DNA from: UKL13-2 sp040006575
GTDB taxonomy: Bacteria > Pseudomonadota > Gammaproteobacteria > Burkholderiales > Usitatibacteraceae
Direction of reading: 5' to 3'
Length of the DNA: 64,000 nt
Assembly (NCBI GenBank): GCA_040006575.1
Contig: JBDTWS010000002.1
Coordinates: 1 to 64,000, forward strand
In this document: piece after piece, positions 34,663 through 44,508 of the stretch
Numbering within the stretch: position 1 is the first letter of the stretch
How the letters are laid out: each line of letters starts with the position of its first letter
Notes under the pieces: generated by a model
Told to the model about the DNA's origin: nothing
Database searches by the model: none
The model's input: only the letters and a program-made list of their open reading frames with translations
Position numbers and translations under genes: made by a program

Positions 34663-36408
34663 TCACGCCCCCGCAAACTGCATCCGCTGCAACACCGAAT
34701 ACGTGCCGTTCCGCGCCAGCAGCTCGGCGTGCGAACCGATCTCCGCGATGCGGCCATTCTCCATCACCACAATGCGATCCGCGTTTTCGATGGTGGACAG
34801 GCGATGCGCCACGACCAGTGTGGTGCGCCCCTTCATCAAGGTGTCCAGCGCACTTTGCACCGCACGTTCCGATTCGCTGTCCAGCGCAGACGTCGCTTCA
34901 TCGAGCAGCAGGATCGGCGCGTCCTTGAAAATGGCGCGCGCGATGGCCAGGCGCTGGCGCTGGCCGCCGGAAAGACGCGAGCCGTTGTCGCCGATATTGG
35001 TATCAAATCCATCGGGCAGGGCGTTGATGAAATCGATGCAGTGCGCGGCTTCGGCGGCGCGGCGGATTTTGTCCTTGTCGGCTGCCGCATCTGCGCTCAC
35101 GCCGTAGGCAATATTGGCTGCGACCGAATCATTGAACAGCACCACATCCTGGCTCACCAGCGCGATCTGCCGCCGCAGGTCGGTCAGTTTGATATCCGCC
35201 AGCGCGTGCCCGTCCAGCGTAATGCCGCCGGCAGTGGGCGTGAAGAAGCGCGGCAGCAGATTGATAAGGCTGGTCTTCCCACCCCCTGATGGGCCGACCA
35301 GTGCGACAGTCTCACCGGGTGAAATGGTCAACGTGACGTCGTGCAATGCGGGTGCGGTCTGGTTTTCGTATTGCAGGCCCACGCCGCTGAAATCGATGCG
35401 CCCCTGTGCGCGATCGAGTGAAATGCTGCCGGTGTCCACTTCAGTCTGCGTGTCGATCAGGGCGAACACGCTCTCTGCTGAAGCCAGTCCCTTTTGAATC
35501 TGCTCACCCACACCGGTGAGGCCCTTCAATTGCGGAATAAGGCCCGCCGCCGCGACGATGTAGGTGATGAAGTCCGGCAGTTCAAGGCCCGTGCCCAGTG
35601 TGCGGCTCGCGGCGAGATACACAATCGAGGCGATGGCGATCGACACCACCAGGTGCGTGAACGGCGTGCCCGCAGCCGCAGCCGCGCCGTGCTTCACGTT
35701 CAGGCTGCGAATCCGGTTGGCGGCCGCATCGAAGCGCTTCGCTTCATACGCTTCACCGCCGAACACCTTGATCACCTTGTGGCCGCGAATCGATTCTTCC
35801 AGCACGCTGGTGATGGCGCCCTGTGCCACCTGCGCCTCACGGCTGATCTTGCGCAGGCGGCGATTGAACGCGCCGATGATGAGCGCCAGTATCGGCACCG
35901 CGGCGAAAATAATCAGCGTCAGTTTCCAGCTGATCACAAACATCCACACCAGCGCGCCGACCAGCGTCACGCTGCCGCGCACCAGCGCGGTCAGGGTGTT
36001 GGTGGTCGCCTCAAGAATGCCCAGCACGTCGTAGGTCACTTTCGACATCAGCGCCCCGGTCGAGGTGCCGCTGAAAAACGGTTCCGGCAGGCGGATGACG
36101 CGCTGGAACATGCGGCTGCGCAAATCCATGATGACGCGATTTCCCACCCACTGCATGCCGTAACCCGACGCAAAATTGGATATGCCCGTGATCATGAAAA
36201 TTACCACAATGCCGAACGAGGCAATGAGCGCATATTGCGACTGGCCCTGTGCGAACAGCATGTCCAGCAGCCAGTTCAGGAATGGCAGGAACAGCGCCTG
36301 TGCCGCACCGCCGACCATCATCGCGAACACCGCCCCCGCAAATACCAGGCGATAGGGTTTCACATGCGTCAGCATGCGGGCGTACAGCGCGCGATTAGTG
36401 GCGTTCAT
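34663..36408 (-). CDS. msbA: Lipid A export ATP-binding/permease protein MsbA
   Basis: A 581-residue half-transporter that flips core-lipid A across the inner membrane. Six membrane segments fill about residues 15-310. The ABC domain has Walker A GPSGGGKTSL, signature LSGGQRQRLAIARA and Walker B ILLLDEATSALD. Length equals that of known MsbA. The ATG at 36408 gives the family N terminus; an upstream reading to 36486 adds an unconserved tail. Its start overlaps the end of the GT9 gene by 14 bp, so it is translated as part of the LPS operon. Confidence 0.94.
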   Translation of the reverse strand: MNATNRALYARMLTHVKPYRLVFAGAVFAMMVGGAAQALFLPFLNWLLDMLFAQGQSQYALIASFGIVVIFMITGISNFASGYGMQWVGNRVIMDLRSRMFQRVIRLPEPFFSGTSTGALMSKVTYDVLGILEATTNTLTALVRGSVTLVGALVWMFVISWKLTLIIFAAVPILALIIGAFNRRLRKISREAQVAQGAITSVLEESIRGHKVIKVFGGEAYEAKRFDAAANRIRSLNVKHGAAAAAGTPFTHLVVSIAIASIVYLAASRTLGTGLELPDFITYIVAAAGLIPQLKGLTGVGEQIQKGLASAESVFALIDTQTEVDTGSISLDRAQGRIDFSGVGLQYENQTAPALHDVTLTISPGETVALVGPSGGGKTSLINLLPRFFTPTAGGITLDGHALADIKLTDLRRQIALVSQDVVLFNDSVAANIAYGVSADAAADKDKIRRAAEAAHCIDFINALPDGFDTNIGDNGSRLSGGQRQRLAIARAIFKDAPILLLDEATSALDSESERAVQSALDTLMKGRTTLVVAHRLSTIENADRIVVMENGRIAEIGSHAELLARNGTYSVLQRMQFAGA

Positions 36409-37597
36409 GGTGCAATGATATGACGTGATGACCCGGCTGGGAGAAAGCGATATCTTCCGGACGCGGGTTGTCAGACAGCAGGACATTCACCGCGTCGAGC
36501 ACCAGTCCTACGCCGAGCTTGTCCAGGCAATCGCTGCGGCTGTTGATATGGCGCTCGCAACCTTCAAGCATGCACGGCACGCAATCGCCAGGCCCCTGCA
36601 ACAGGATCACATTGCCGCGCCGGCCACTGCCGCGCCGCGCCCAAGGGCTGGTGAGTGAAGTCCAACCGTGCGGCCATGGCCCCCACTTCACCGGGTTTGA
36701 CGGGCCGAACAACGTCACGACCGGCACGCCGGTAGCTGCCGCAATATGCGTGACGGCGGTGTCGGGTCCCACATACAGCTTCGACAGGCGAATGATTTCG
36801 GCGGTCTCCGCCAGCGATAGCGTGCCGGCCATGTTCAGCACACCCGCGGGCAACTTTGCTGCGATTTCATTTGCATATGAGACTTCAGCAGGATCTGCGC
36901 TGCCGGTCAGCACAATCTGCGATCCGCGCGCCATCAATGCATTGCCCAGCGCAATCCACGCATCCTGTGGCCACATCTTGTAGCGAAATTTGGGGTAGGG
37001 GTGCAGCACCGCGAAAGGTGCGTCCTGAAATCCGTCAAGGCGATTCCTGAGGGCGCCGAGATGATAGGGGCTGATCGAAGGTGGCACTACTTCAGTCACC
37101 GGCGCAATGCCGAGCGCCTCGGCGAGGCGCAATCCGGTGGTGACGGTATGGGTATCGAGGTCATCAAATACCAGCGCCTCGCTCAACAGCAATTTCTTGA
37201 AGCGCTCCTGCAACGTAGGTTTCGTCGCGCTCTTACGCTTTGGTGGCGCGCCCAGATAGCCGATGCGATAGCGGCCCGCCACCCAGCCGTAAATGCGCGC
37301 GCGGTCGGTGGGGATGGGCGCCACGGCGAGGTCGTATTGCCGCCACAGCCGGCGAAACAGCCGCAACTTTTCAGCGAAGCTGTCGCTGCGCGGCACGGTA
37401 ATAATTTCCGCGATATCCGCATTGCCTTCGATGGCGCCCTCGGTGCCCTGGAAAACCAGCACGTCGATGCGCGTTTCCGGCCAGGCGCGTTTCATCGATC
37501 GCACCAGCGGTGTCGTCAGCAGCACGTCACCAATGCGTTGCGGGCACGAGACCAGCACGCGCGCAGGAGCGTTTCCGGCAAAGCGCGGCGATTTCAT
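36395..37597 (-). CDS. Family 9 glycosyltransferase (heptosyltransferase-like)
   Basis: A 400-residue GT-B protein. RVLVSCPQRIGDVLLTTPLVRSM at the N terminus and the C-terminal KLYVGPDTAVTHIAAATGVPVVTLFGPSNPVKWGPW are typical of GT9 (WaaF/WaaQ class). A Cys-rich stretch CVPCMLEGCERH near residue 350 follows the WaaQ-type pattern. It probably adds a heptose or related sugar to the LPS core. The ATG at 37597 overlaps the stop of the upstream gene as ATGA and is preferred over a start at 37846. Confidence 0.88.
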   Translation of the reverse strand: MKSPRFAGNAPARVLVSCPQRIGDVLLTTPLVRSMKRAWPETRIDVLVFQGTEGAIEGNADIAEIITVPRSDSFAEKLRLFRRLWRQYDLAVAPIPTDRARIYGWVAGRYRIGYLGAPPKRKSATKPTLQERFKKLLLSEALVFDDLDTHTVTTGLRLAEALGIAPVTEVVPPSISPYHLGALRNRLDGFQDAPFAVLHPYPKFRYKMWPQDAWIALGNALMARGSQIVLTGSADPAEVSYANEIAAKLPAGVLNMAGTLSLAETAEIIRLSKLYVGPDTAVTHIAAATGVPVVTLFGPSNPVKWGPWPHGWTSLTSPWARRGSGRRGNVILLQGPGDCVPCMLEGCERHINSRSDCLDKLGVGLVLDAVNVLLSDNPRPEDIAFSQPGHHVISLHHERH

Positions 37598-38610
37598 TGC
37601 CGGGTTTCCGACGTGATGCCGAATGCGTGCACGATTTGCCTGTCGAACTCGAGCTGTTCGCGCGAAATGATGTCGCGGTAGTGATCGAACTCCGCAGAGC
37701 AGTGATCGAAGTCTTCGATCAACCGTTGCACCTGCCGGCCGAATTTTTCTACGAACGCCGCATCGTTGGTATCGAACTTGTAGGCCGCGGGAATCGGCAC
37801 ATCGATGTCGTTTCCGGCCGAACCATTCAGCCCGGTGATCACGCAACAGCCGTGTATCGCCGCTTCACGCGGCAGGCGATCCTTGCCCGGATGATGTCCG
37901 AAATCCATATACATTTTTGAGCCCAGGAAAATATCGGCAAGCTGTTCGCGGTTGTAGCCGGCCAGGGGCATGAAATCCCAGTCCGGAAATGCCGCGATCA
38001 ACTGCTGGGTAATTTTCTTTCCCTTGTGCGGATTGAACAGGATGCGATTGCTGCGCACGGCCATGGCGCGTTTGCCACGGACTTCCTGCAGATACGCGGG
38101 GGTGGTGTAGACCGGAATCGCGTCCGACAACAGCACACCGTCGATGCCGTTGCCGGCCAGGAATTTCATCGCGTAATCGCTTTGTGCAAAATTTTTCAGG
38201 TGCTTCAACGCCTGCACGCCGCCCCACGGCCTCAGGCCCTTCAGTGTGTATTTGAAATAGCGGATCTTGTCGCGCCACGGATGGCCGTATCGCACGCAGG
38301 TGAAATTGTTGACCGACATCCACCAGATCGCTGCCACGGCGTGCCGAACTTTCAGGGCATAGGTGGTCACGATTTCAGGGAAAACAATCAGCTCCCCGGC
38401 GACATCGCGATACGGGACGACGGGCGCATGGTATTTGCGATACGGCACGGCCGTGTCGAACGTGCGGTCAAACGGGAAATACACCACCGCGGCCGGCTGG
38501 CCCAGGCGAACCAGGTCCGCCACCAGCTGGTGAATCGCTTCGGGACCGGCGGTCATCGCGTTGCCCGGGCACGCCACCAAAACGGTTTTGTAGTGACCGG
38601 CCATCTGCAT
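37594..38610 (-). CDS. Glycosyltransferase-like protein of unknown specificity
   Basis: A 338-residue protein that I place only loosely. The N terminus (TVLVACPGNAMTAGPEAIHQLV) and the C-terminal part (RILFNPHKGKKITQQLIAAF, then MYMDFGHHPGKDRLPREAAIHGCCVITG) have a two-Rossmann GT-B layout, with the glycine-rich segment expected to bind a nucleotide sugar. It is first in a minus-strand operon with GT9 and msbA and is coupled to GT9 by ATGA. It is divergent from the waaL-like gene. A role in LPS core decoration is likely by context. Confidence 0.65.
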   Translation of the reverse strand: MQMAGHYKTVLVACPGNAMTAGPEAIHQLVADLVRLGQPAAVVYFPFDRTFDTAVPYRKYHAPVVPYRDVAGELIVFPEIVTTYALKVRHAVAAIWWMSVNNFTCVRYGHPWRDKIRYFKYTLKGLRPWGGVQALKHLKNFAQSDYAMKFLAGNGIDGVLLSDAIPVYTTPAYLQEVRGKRAMAVRSNRILFNPHKGKKITQQLIAAFPDWDFMPLAGYNREQLADIFLGSKMYMDFGHHPGKDRLPREAAIHGCCVITGLNGSAGNDIDVPIPAAYKFDTNDAAFVEKFGRQVQRLIEDFDHCSAEFDHYRDIISREQLEFDRQIVHAFGITSETRQ

Positions 38611-38721
38611 TTTCCTGTACGGCTCCGGTAGCTTCGGCTCCAGGATTGGAGAAGGGATGAGAGTATTGCGGCGGGAGAGGCAAATAATACTAAAATCCTG
38701 CTAAACAATGGATAAATAATC

Positions 38722-40074
38722 GTGGCCTTGCTGACTCGTTTTTTCGACGGTTTCGTCGATCCCAAGGCCCTCTCGTTCGGCTTGCCGGCGAAGCCGGTGG
38801 TATCAGGCAAGCGGCTGGCGGAAACGCCGCTGGAATGGGCCGTGCTGCTGGCGCTGCTGATGGCCCCGGTGGTATATCTCAGCGTCCGGCACGGCATCCA
38901 CGCCTGTCTTTACCTGCTCGTCGCGCTGGCCGCATATCAATTCGTTAAATATCCGGACTTGTATCGGCGCGACATGTCGGAGCCCTGGGTCGGTCCGCTG
39001 ATGCTGGCGTTTGCAGGATTGTTCCTGGCGACGGCTATCACCCAGATCGCCGGGCAAAATTTCCATCTCGCCTCATTTGACAGTCCGTCCAAGATCCTGC
39101 TGGGCGGCGCGGTGTTCTTGTTCCTGCGCCGGCGCAGTATTTCCTTTGTCCGCACGCTCGAATGGAGTCTCCCCGCCGGGCTGTTGCTGACGCGCATGAT
39201 CATCTGGCTGTATCCCGGTGCGATCGCCAACTGGGACGGGATCCGCTATGCGACCAGTTTTGTCGACCCCAATTCGCTGGGCAGCCAGAGCCTGATCCTG
39301 ACCATGCTGTGCCTGTTTTCGATCGGCCTTTTCGGCAAGGAACGCCCTTTGCTGCTGTTACTGAAAATTGCCGGCGTGGTGGTGGGGTTGGAGATCGCAA
39401 TCCATGCCGGGTCGCGCGGCGCCTGGATGGCGATGCCGCCCATGTTGGTGTTGTGGGTGGTGCTGTATTTCTGCCGCACGAAAGAAACCGGCTTCGCGCG
39501 CTACTTTGTTCCACTCAGCCTGTTCACCATTGCGATCCTGGGCATGTCGCTGGGGTATGACGCGATAGGCACCAGCCGCGGCACCAGCGCCTTTGAGGCG
39601 CTGTGCGACTGGGCCACCGGCCGCAACCTGGAAGGGCCGGTGGGACTGCGCCTGTCGATCTGGAAAATCTCATTTGCACTCGCGCAGGACAGCCCGTGGA
39701 TCGGTTATGGCAAGACCAACTTCAGCCTGCTGCTGGCCAACTATCCCGAGAACATCCCGGCGCTTCGCAGTGCGATCGACACACTTTCATTTGCGGGACC
39801 GCACAGCGATATCCTCGCCAAGCAACTGTCGATGGGCCTGATTGGACTGTTCGCCTATTTCGCCACCTTGCTGGTACCTGCCCTTTATTTTTGGCGCCAT
39901 CGCCGCGATGCAGATGTGGACCGCCATGTCGCCGCCCACCTGGGAATGTATTTTGTCGCCGGCATTTTTGTCTGCGGCTTGTCCAATGAAATGTTGTCCC
40001 TCAAGTACCTGTGTTCGTTCTTCGCGCTGATGGTGGCCGGCCTCGCGGCCGACGTGGCGCGGCGCGGAAGGTAG
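38722..40074 (+). CDS. O-antigen ligase / polymerase family membrane protein (WaaL-like)
   Basis: A 450-residue polytopic membrane protein with about ten to twelve hydrophobic segments and the Wzy_C domain pattern: GSRGAWMAMPPMLVLWVVL near residue 230 and a large periplasmic loop with the conserved His in SFAGPHSDILAKQLSMGLIG near residue 360. Such proteins ligate O-antigen to core-lipid A or polymerise glycan units; WaaL is favoured by the core-LPS neighbours. The start is a GTG at 38722. A protein O-oligosaccharyltransferase (PglL-like) cannot be excluded. Confidence 0.82.
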   Translation: MALLTRFFDGFVDPKALSFGLPAKPVVSGKRLAETPLEWAVLLALLMAPVVYLSVRHGIHACLYLLVALAAYQFVKYPDLYRRDMSEPWVGPLMLAFAGLFLATAITQIAGQNFHLASFDSPSKILLGGAVFLFLRRRSISFVRTLEWSLPAGLLLTRMIIWLYPGAIANWDGIRYATSFVDPNSLGSQSLILTMLCLFSIGLFGKERPLLLLLKIAGVVVGLEIAIHAGSRGAWMAMPPMLVLWVVLYFCRTKETGFARYFVPLSLFTIAILGMSLGYDAIGTSRGTSAFEALCDWATGRNLEGPVGLRLSIWKISFALAQDSPWIGYGKTNFSLLLANYPENIPALRSAIDTLSFAGPHSDILAKQLSMGLIGLFAYFATLLVPALYFWRHRRDADVDRHVAAHLGMYFVAGIFVCGLSNEMLSLKYLCSFFALMVAGLAADVARRGR

Positions 40075-40106
40075 CGCTGATGTTGCCCCAACGGTAAAGT
40101 AGCCCC

Positions 40107-40931
40107 ATGTCCACACCCTCCTATTCGATTACCTTCGCCTGCTACAACGCGGTCAAATACACACGTATGTGCGTCGACAGCATGCTGAAACATGGCACGC
40201 GGCTGGATCGGCTTATCGTCGTGGACAACGGCTCCAGCGACGACACGCGCGCCTACCTGCAATCGCTGCCGGTAGGCGAGCGTATTTTCAACAAGCAGAA
40301 CCTGGGCTGCGGCGTGGCATGGAACCAGGGTGTGCTGGCGCAGCAGGCCGAGTGGTCGATCATCATGAACAACGACGTGCTGGTCTCGCCAGGGTGGGTC
40401 GAATCGCTGATCGAGACGGCGCAGCGCAAACAGCTAAAAATCATTTCGCCGTCGTTGATCGAAGGCCCGCTCGACTACGATTTCGAGGAATTCGCGCCGC
40501 GTGCCGCCGCCACCATGCACGATGTACTGCGCATCGGCAATCCGCATGCGGTCTGCCTCGCGGTTCACGAATCGGTATGGGCCGAGATCGGCTACTTCCA
40601 GCCCACGCCGAAGCTGTGGGGTTTTGAAGACACGATGTTTTTTCACGCCGCGAAAAAAGCCGGCATCCCCATGGCGCTCACCGGCGCCAGCTGGCTGCAT
40701 CATTTCGGTTCCATCACGCAATCGGAAATGAAACGCGAGCGCGGGCTGACCGAAAAACAGGCGCTGGGCGATCGCTACAATTATCGCCAGTTGCACCAGG
40801 GTTGGCTTGAACGAAAATTGCAGAAGCGCCAGAAAGTGGCCAACCTCAAGGCGTGGCGCAACAGCGAACTGGACAAGTACGGCATGACACTGCATGGCAT
40901 CCGAGAGAACGGGCAATTCAAATGGTTGTGA
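40107..40931 (+). CDS. Family 2 glycosyltransferase
   Basis: A 274-residue GT-A enzyme with SITFACYNAVKYTRMCVDSM, VVDNGSSDDTRAYL and the metal-binding IIMNNDVLVSPGW near residue 88. The donor and acceptor are unknown. It lies 32 bp after the waaL-like gene on the same strand and probably shares its transcript. Confidence 0.85.
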   Translation: MSTPSYSITFACYNAVKYTRMCVDSMLKHGTRLDRLIVVDNGSSDDTRAYLQSLPVGERIFNKQNLGCGVAWNQGVLAQQAEWSIIMNNDVLVSPGWVESLIETAQRKQLKIISPSLIEGPLDYDFEEFAPRAAATMHDVLRIGNPHAVCLAVHESVWAEIGYFQPTPKLWGFEDTMFFHAAKKAGIPMALTGASWLHHFGSITQSEMKRERGLTEKQALGDRYNYRQLHQGWLERKLQKRQKVANLKAWRNSELDKYGMTLHGIRENGQFKWL

Positions 40932-41046
40932 ACTGTTCCCAGCTGCCATCAACTTCCTGATCCCGCATCCAGCCGCAAATTGCTACAGTCGCCGTTCCGC
41001 TTTCCCGTTATTCTCTCGCAGGCTCAATTTCCCCCCGGAGTTTTCC

Positions 41047-44000
41047 ATGAAATATCACGCCGCCTTGATGGGCGCTTTGTTGGGCGCAGCAATGATGGGT
41101 CACGCACAAACCGCGGGCACGCCGGTGCAACCCGGTTATTTCCGACAGCCCGCCATCAACGCGAACAACATCGTATTTGTTGCCGAGGGCGACCTGTGGC
41201 GCACGGGTGTCAGCGGTGGAACTGCCCAGCGGCTGACGAGCAACTTCGCCGCCGAATCCAATCCGGCGATTTCTCCCGATGGAACGCAGCTCGCCTTCAC
41301 CGGCCGCTATGAAGGACCGGCCGAGGTGTATGTCATGCCACTGTCCGGAGGCACGCCAAAGCGGCTTACGTTCGACGGTGATACCGCCCTCGTACAAGGG
41401 TGGACACAGGACGGCCGCGTGCTCTACAACTCGCCGCGCCAATCGGGCAAGCCTGACCTGCGCCTGTACACCATTCATCCCGCGACACGCGAGGTCAAAC
41501 CGGTGCCGCTCAGCGAAGCCGCGGAGGGCTGTTACACCGGCACGTCGCTGTACTTCACGCGGCGGGGCGCGATCTCCGACAACGTCAAGGGATACAAAGG
41601 CGGCCTCGCGCAGAGCATCTGGAAATTCGATGAGGGCAGGGAAGCAGTGCCGTTGACGAAGTCGCACGGCGGCACCAGCCGGCAGCCGATGTGCGCGGCG
41701 GGAAGGATTTATTTCCTCAGCGATCGCGACGGCACGATGAATATCTGGTCGTTGAATAATGCGGGCGCGGACCTGCAGCAACACACCGCACACCGCGATT
41801 TCGACATTCGCGGCGCATCCATTTCCCCCGATGGAAAGATTGCGTATCAGCGTGGCGCGGATTTGTATTTGTTCGATACCACCGCCACCGCTGACAAACG
41901 CGACGCTTTGATCACCATTAACCTGCAATCGGATTTCGAACAACTGCGCACGCGCTGGGTGAAAACGCCGTGGGACTTTGTCACGGCCGTCGAAGTCTCG
42001 CCCAACGGCGACCGCGTGGTGCTCACCGCGCGCGGACAGGCATTCGTGGCGCCGGTCGGCGTGGGACGCCGCGTTGAAGCGACGCGCGTTTCAGATGTGC
42101 GCATTCGCAGCGCCGCGTTTTCGGCGGACGGCAAATCCATTCTCGCGTTTGGTGACCGTAGCGGTGAGATGGAGTTGTGGCGCTATCCCGCCAACGGTGT
42201 CGGTGAAGGAAAACAGCTGACCAAAAACGCGACGGTTTTGCGCCAGCGCTTCTGGCCCTCGCCTGATGGAAAGTGGATCGCGCATGTGGACAAGGACCGT
42301 CGCCTGTATCTGCTCAATCCTGCCAATGGCGAGGAGCGTGAAATCGACCGCGCCGCGTTCGGCCTGCATGATGACGTTCAGTGGTCTTCGGACAGCCGTT
42401 GGATCGTGCTGGAAAAAGGCACGCGCAGTGGCTTCCAGAGCCTTACGTTGATGGATGTCGCGGGGCGTAACAAGACGGCGCTCACCAGTGAGCGCTATCA
42501 CGCACACGATGCGGCCTTCAGCCCCGACGGAAAATGGCTCTATTTCATGAGCGACCGGCATTTGCAAAGCGTGGTCGGCAGCCCGTGGGGGCCGCGTAAT
42601 CCGGAACCGTTCTTTGACCGGCAGACAAAGATCTATGCGCTGGCGCTGGACACCGCTGCGCGCTGGCCGTTCCTGCCGAAGGATGAATTGCAACGGGCCG
42701 ACCCGGAGAAGAAACCGGATACCGTGAAGACGATTGAAGTCGAAAAGAAAACGGTCCCCGAGAAAAAACCGGCAACCGACAAAAAGCCTGAGCAGGCACA
42801 GCCACCAAAGCCAGCGGAGCCGGGTGAACCGGTTCACCCGAAAGGCGACAGCGTGACGGAAGCTACCGCCGACGTAAAGTCCGATTCAAAACCCGGCAGC
42901 GGATCGCCGGGTGCGGCGCCCGCTTCGGCCACCGCCGTCAATATCCGGCTTGAGGGACTCACCACGCGTCTCTACGAAGTACCCGTCCCGCCCGGCAATT
43001 ACAACCAGCTCACCACGGACGGCAAACGCCTGTATTTCCTCGTGGCCGATTCAACTTCGGATCAAAAGAAATCGCTGCGCTCGGTAGCCATCGAGGCGCC
43101 GAATCCTGCGCCGCCGGCAATTGACTTGTTTTTCGACGATGTGCGTTCCTACCAGCTGAGCCAGGATCGCAAGAAGATCCTGATCCGCAGGGCCAATGAC
43201 CTGTGGGTATTCGACGCCGGCAAATCTCCGCCGCCGCCAGCCGACCAGGGCAAATTCGCGGTGAACCTGCGCGACTGGACTTTTCCGGTGGATCCCCGCG
43301 AGGAATGGAAACAGATGTTCGTCGATGCATGGCGCATGCATCGCGATTATTTCTACGACAAGAACATGCAGGGCGCGGACTGGAAAAAAGTGCGCAGCCA
43401 TTACGAGCCGCTGGTGGCGCGTGTGACCGAGCGCTCCGAGCTGAATGATGTGTTAGGTCAGATGACTGCCGAGGCCGCTGCGCTGCACAGCCAGGTGGGT
43501 GCGTCCGACGTGCGCAAAGGCGCGGACGCCATCGATGTGGCCGGACTGGCGGCTGATATGGTGATGACCGACACCGGGTTCCGCGTGACGCGTCTCTACC
43601 AGGGCGATCCGGAATTGCTCGACGAGCGCGGTCCGCTGGCAAAGAGCGAAGTTGCCATCGTTCCCGGCGAGACCATCACTGCGGTGAACGGCGTGCCGGC
43701 AAAATCGGCGCGCGCCATCGGCGAGCTGTTGCGCAACCAGGTGGGCAAACAGGTTTTGCTGGCGGTGACGTCGGCGAACGGCCGTAGCCGTGACGTGATC
43801 GTCACGCCGGTCACCACCCGCCGCGACCGCGAGCTGCGCTACCTGGCATGGGAGCGCGACCGGCAGGCCATGGTCGACAAGGGGGGCAACAATCGCATCG
43901 GCTATGTGCATCTGCAGGCGATGGGCGCCACCGACATCGCGCGCTGGGCGCGTGAGTTTTACCCGGTGATCCAGCGCGACGGCCTCATCATCGACCTGCG

Positions 44001-44508
44001 AAACAATCGCGGCGGCAACATCGATTCCTGGATCATCGAAAAACTCCAGCGCCGCACATGGCAGTTCTGGCAATCGCGCGATACGGATGAGCCGTTCACC
44101 AACCAGCAGGCGGTGTTCCGCGGCCACACGGTGGCGCTGATCGATGCCAACACGTATTCCGATGGCGAGACCATGGCGCAGGGGCTGCGGAGGCTGGGTA
44201 TCGCACCACTGATCGGCATGACCACGGCCGGGGCGGGGATCTGGCTTTCCGACCAGAACACGTTGCGCGATAACGGGATCGCGCGCGTCGCGGAATTCGG
44301 CTCGTTTGTCGATGACGGGAAAGAGCGCGCGTGGATCACGGAAGGTATCGGCGTGGCGCCGGATATGGAAGTCGACAATCTCCCGCACGCGACTTTCAAC
44401 GGCGGCGACGCGCAGCTGGAGGCGGCGATTCGCTATCTGTCGGAAAAGATCGCGAAAGAGCCGGTGAGAGCGCCGGTGGTGCCGGCGTTTCCGGTGAGAA
44501 AGAAGTAA
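41047..44508 (+). CDS. Tricorn-like S41 family protease
   Basis: A 1153-residue exported protease with signal peptide MKYHAALMGALLGAAMMGHA. WD40/TolB-like propeller repeats (ISPDGTQLAFTGRYEG, FSADGKSILAFGDR, FSPDGKWLYFMSDRH) fill about residues 30-550. A Lys/Glu/Pro-rich linker of about 80 residues (552-631) precedes a second propeller portion. The C-terminal core has a PDZ domain and the S41 active site: NTYSDGETMA (nucleophile Ser about 1038, then Asp) and TEGIGVAPDMEVDN (Glu about 1099). A CGGAG site precedes the ATG at 41047; the longer reading from 40894 overlaps the GT2 gene. Confidence 0.9.
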   Translation: MKYHAALMGALLGAAMMGHAQTAGTPVQPGYFRQPAINANNIVFVAEGDLWRTGVSGGTAQRLTSNFAAESNPAISPDGTQLAFTGRYEGPAEVYVMPLSGGTPKRLTFDGDTALVQGWTQDGRVLYNSPRQSGKPDLRLYTIHPATREVKPVPLSEAAEGCYTGTSLYFTRRGAISDNVKGYKGGLAQSIWKFDEGREAVPLTKSHGGTSRQPMCAAGRIYFLSDRDGTMNIWSLNNAGADLQQHTAHRDFDIRGASISPDGKIAYQRGADLYLFDTTATADKRDALITINLQSDFEQLRTRWVKTPWDFVTAVEVSPNGDRVVLTARGQAFVAPVGVGRRVEATRVSDVRIRSAAFSADGKSILAFGDRSGEMELWRYPANGVGEGKQLTKNATVLRQRFWPSPDGKWIAHVDKDRRLYLLNPANGEEREIDRAAFGLHDDVQWSSDSRWIVLEKGTRSGFQSLTLMDVAGRNKTALTSERYHAHDAAFSPDGKWLYFMSDRHLQSVVGSPWGPRNPEPFFDRQTKIYALALDTAARWPFLPKDELQRADPEKKPDTVKTIEVEKKTVPEKKPATDKKPEQAQPPKPAEPGEPVHPKGDSVTEATADVKSDSKPGSGSPGAAPASATAVNIRLEGLTTRLYEVPVPPGNYNQLTTDGKRLYFLVADSTSDQKKSLRSVAIEAPNPAPPAIDLFFDDVRSYQLSQDRKKILIRRANDLWVFDAGKSPPPPADQGKFAVNLRDWTFPVDPREEWKQMFVDAWRMHRDYFYDKNMQGADWKKVRSHYEPLVARVTERSELNDVLGQMTAEAAALHSQVGASDVRKGADAIDVAGLAADMVMTDTGFRVTRLYQGDPELLDERGPLAKSEVAIVPGETITAVNGVPAKSARAIGELLRNQVGKQVLLAVTSANGRSRDVIVTPVTTRRDRELRYLAWERDRQAMVDKGGNNRIGYVHLQAMGATDIARWAREFYPVIQRDGLIIDLRNNRGGNIDSWIIEKLQRRTWQFWQSRDTDEPFTNQQAVFRGHTVALIDANTYSDGETMAQGLRRLGIAPLIGMTTAGAGIWLSDQNTLRDNGIARVAEFGSFVDDGKERAWITEGIGVAPDMEVDNLPHATFNGGDAQLEAAIRYLSEKIAKEPVRAPVVPAFPVRKK

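Noticed and set aside
35494..36423. Long plus-strand ORF (309 codons) opposite msbA
   Set aside because: It is rich in His, Arg and Gln, has no family motif, and lies antisense to the well supported MsbA gene; it is a shadow reading frame.
38722..40074. Calling the ligase-family gene a protein O-oligosaccharyltransferase
   Set aside because: No neighbouring pilin acceptor or PglL-type C-terminal domain seen; WaaL is the simpler call in LPS-core context.
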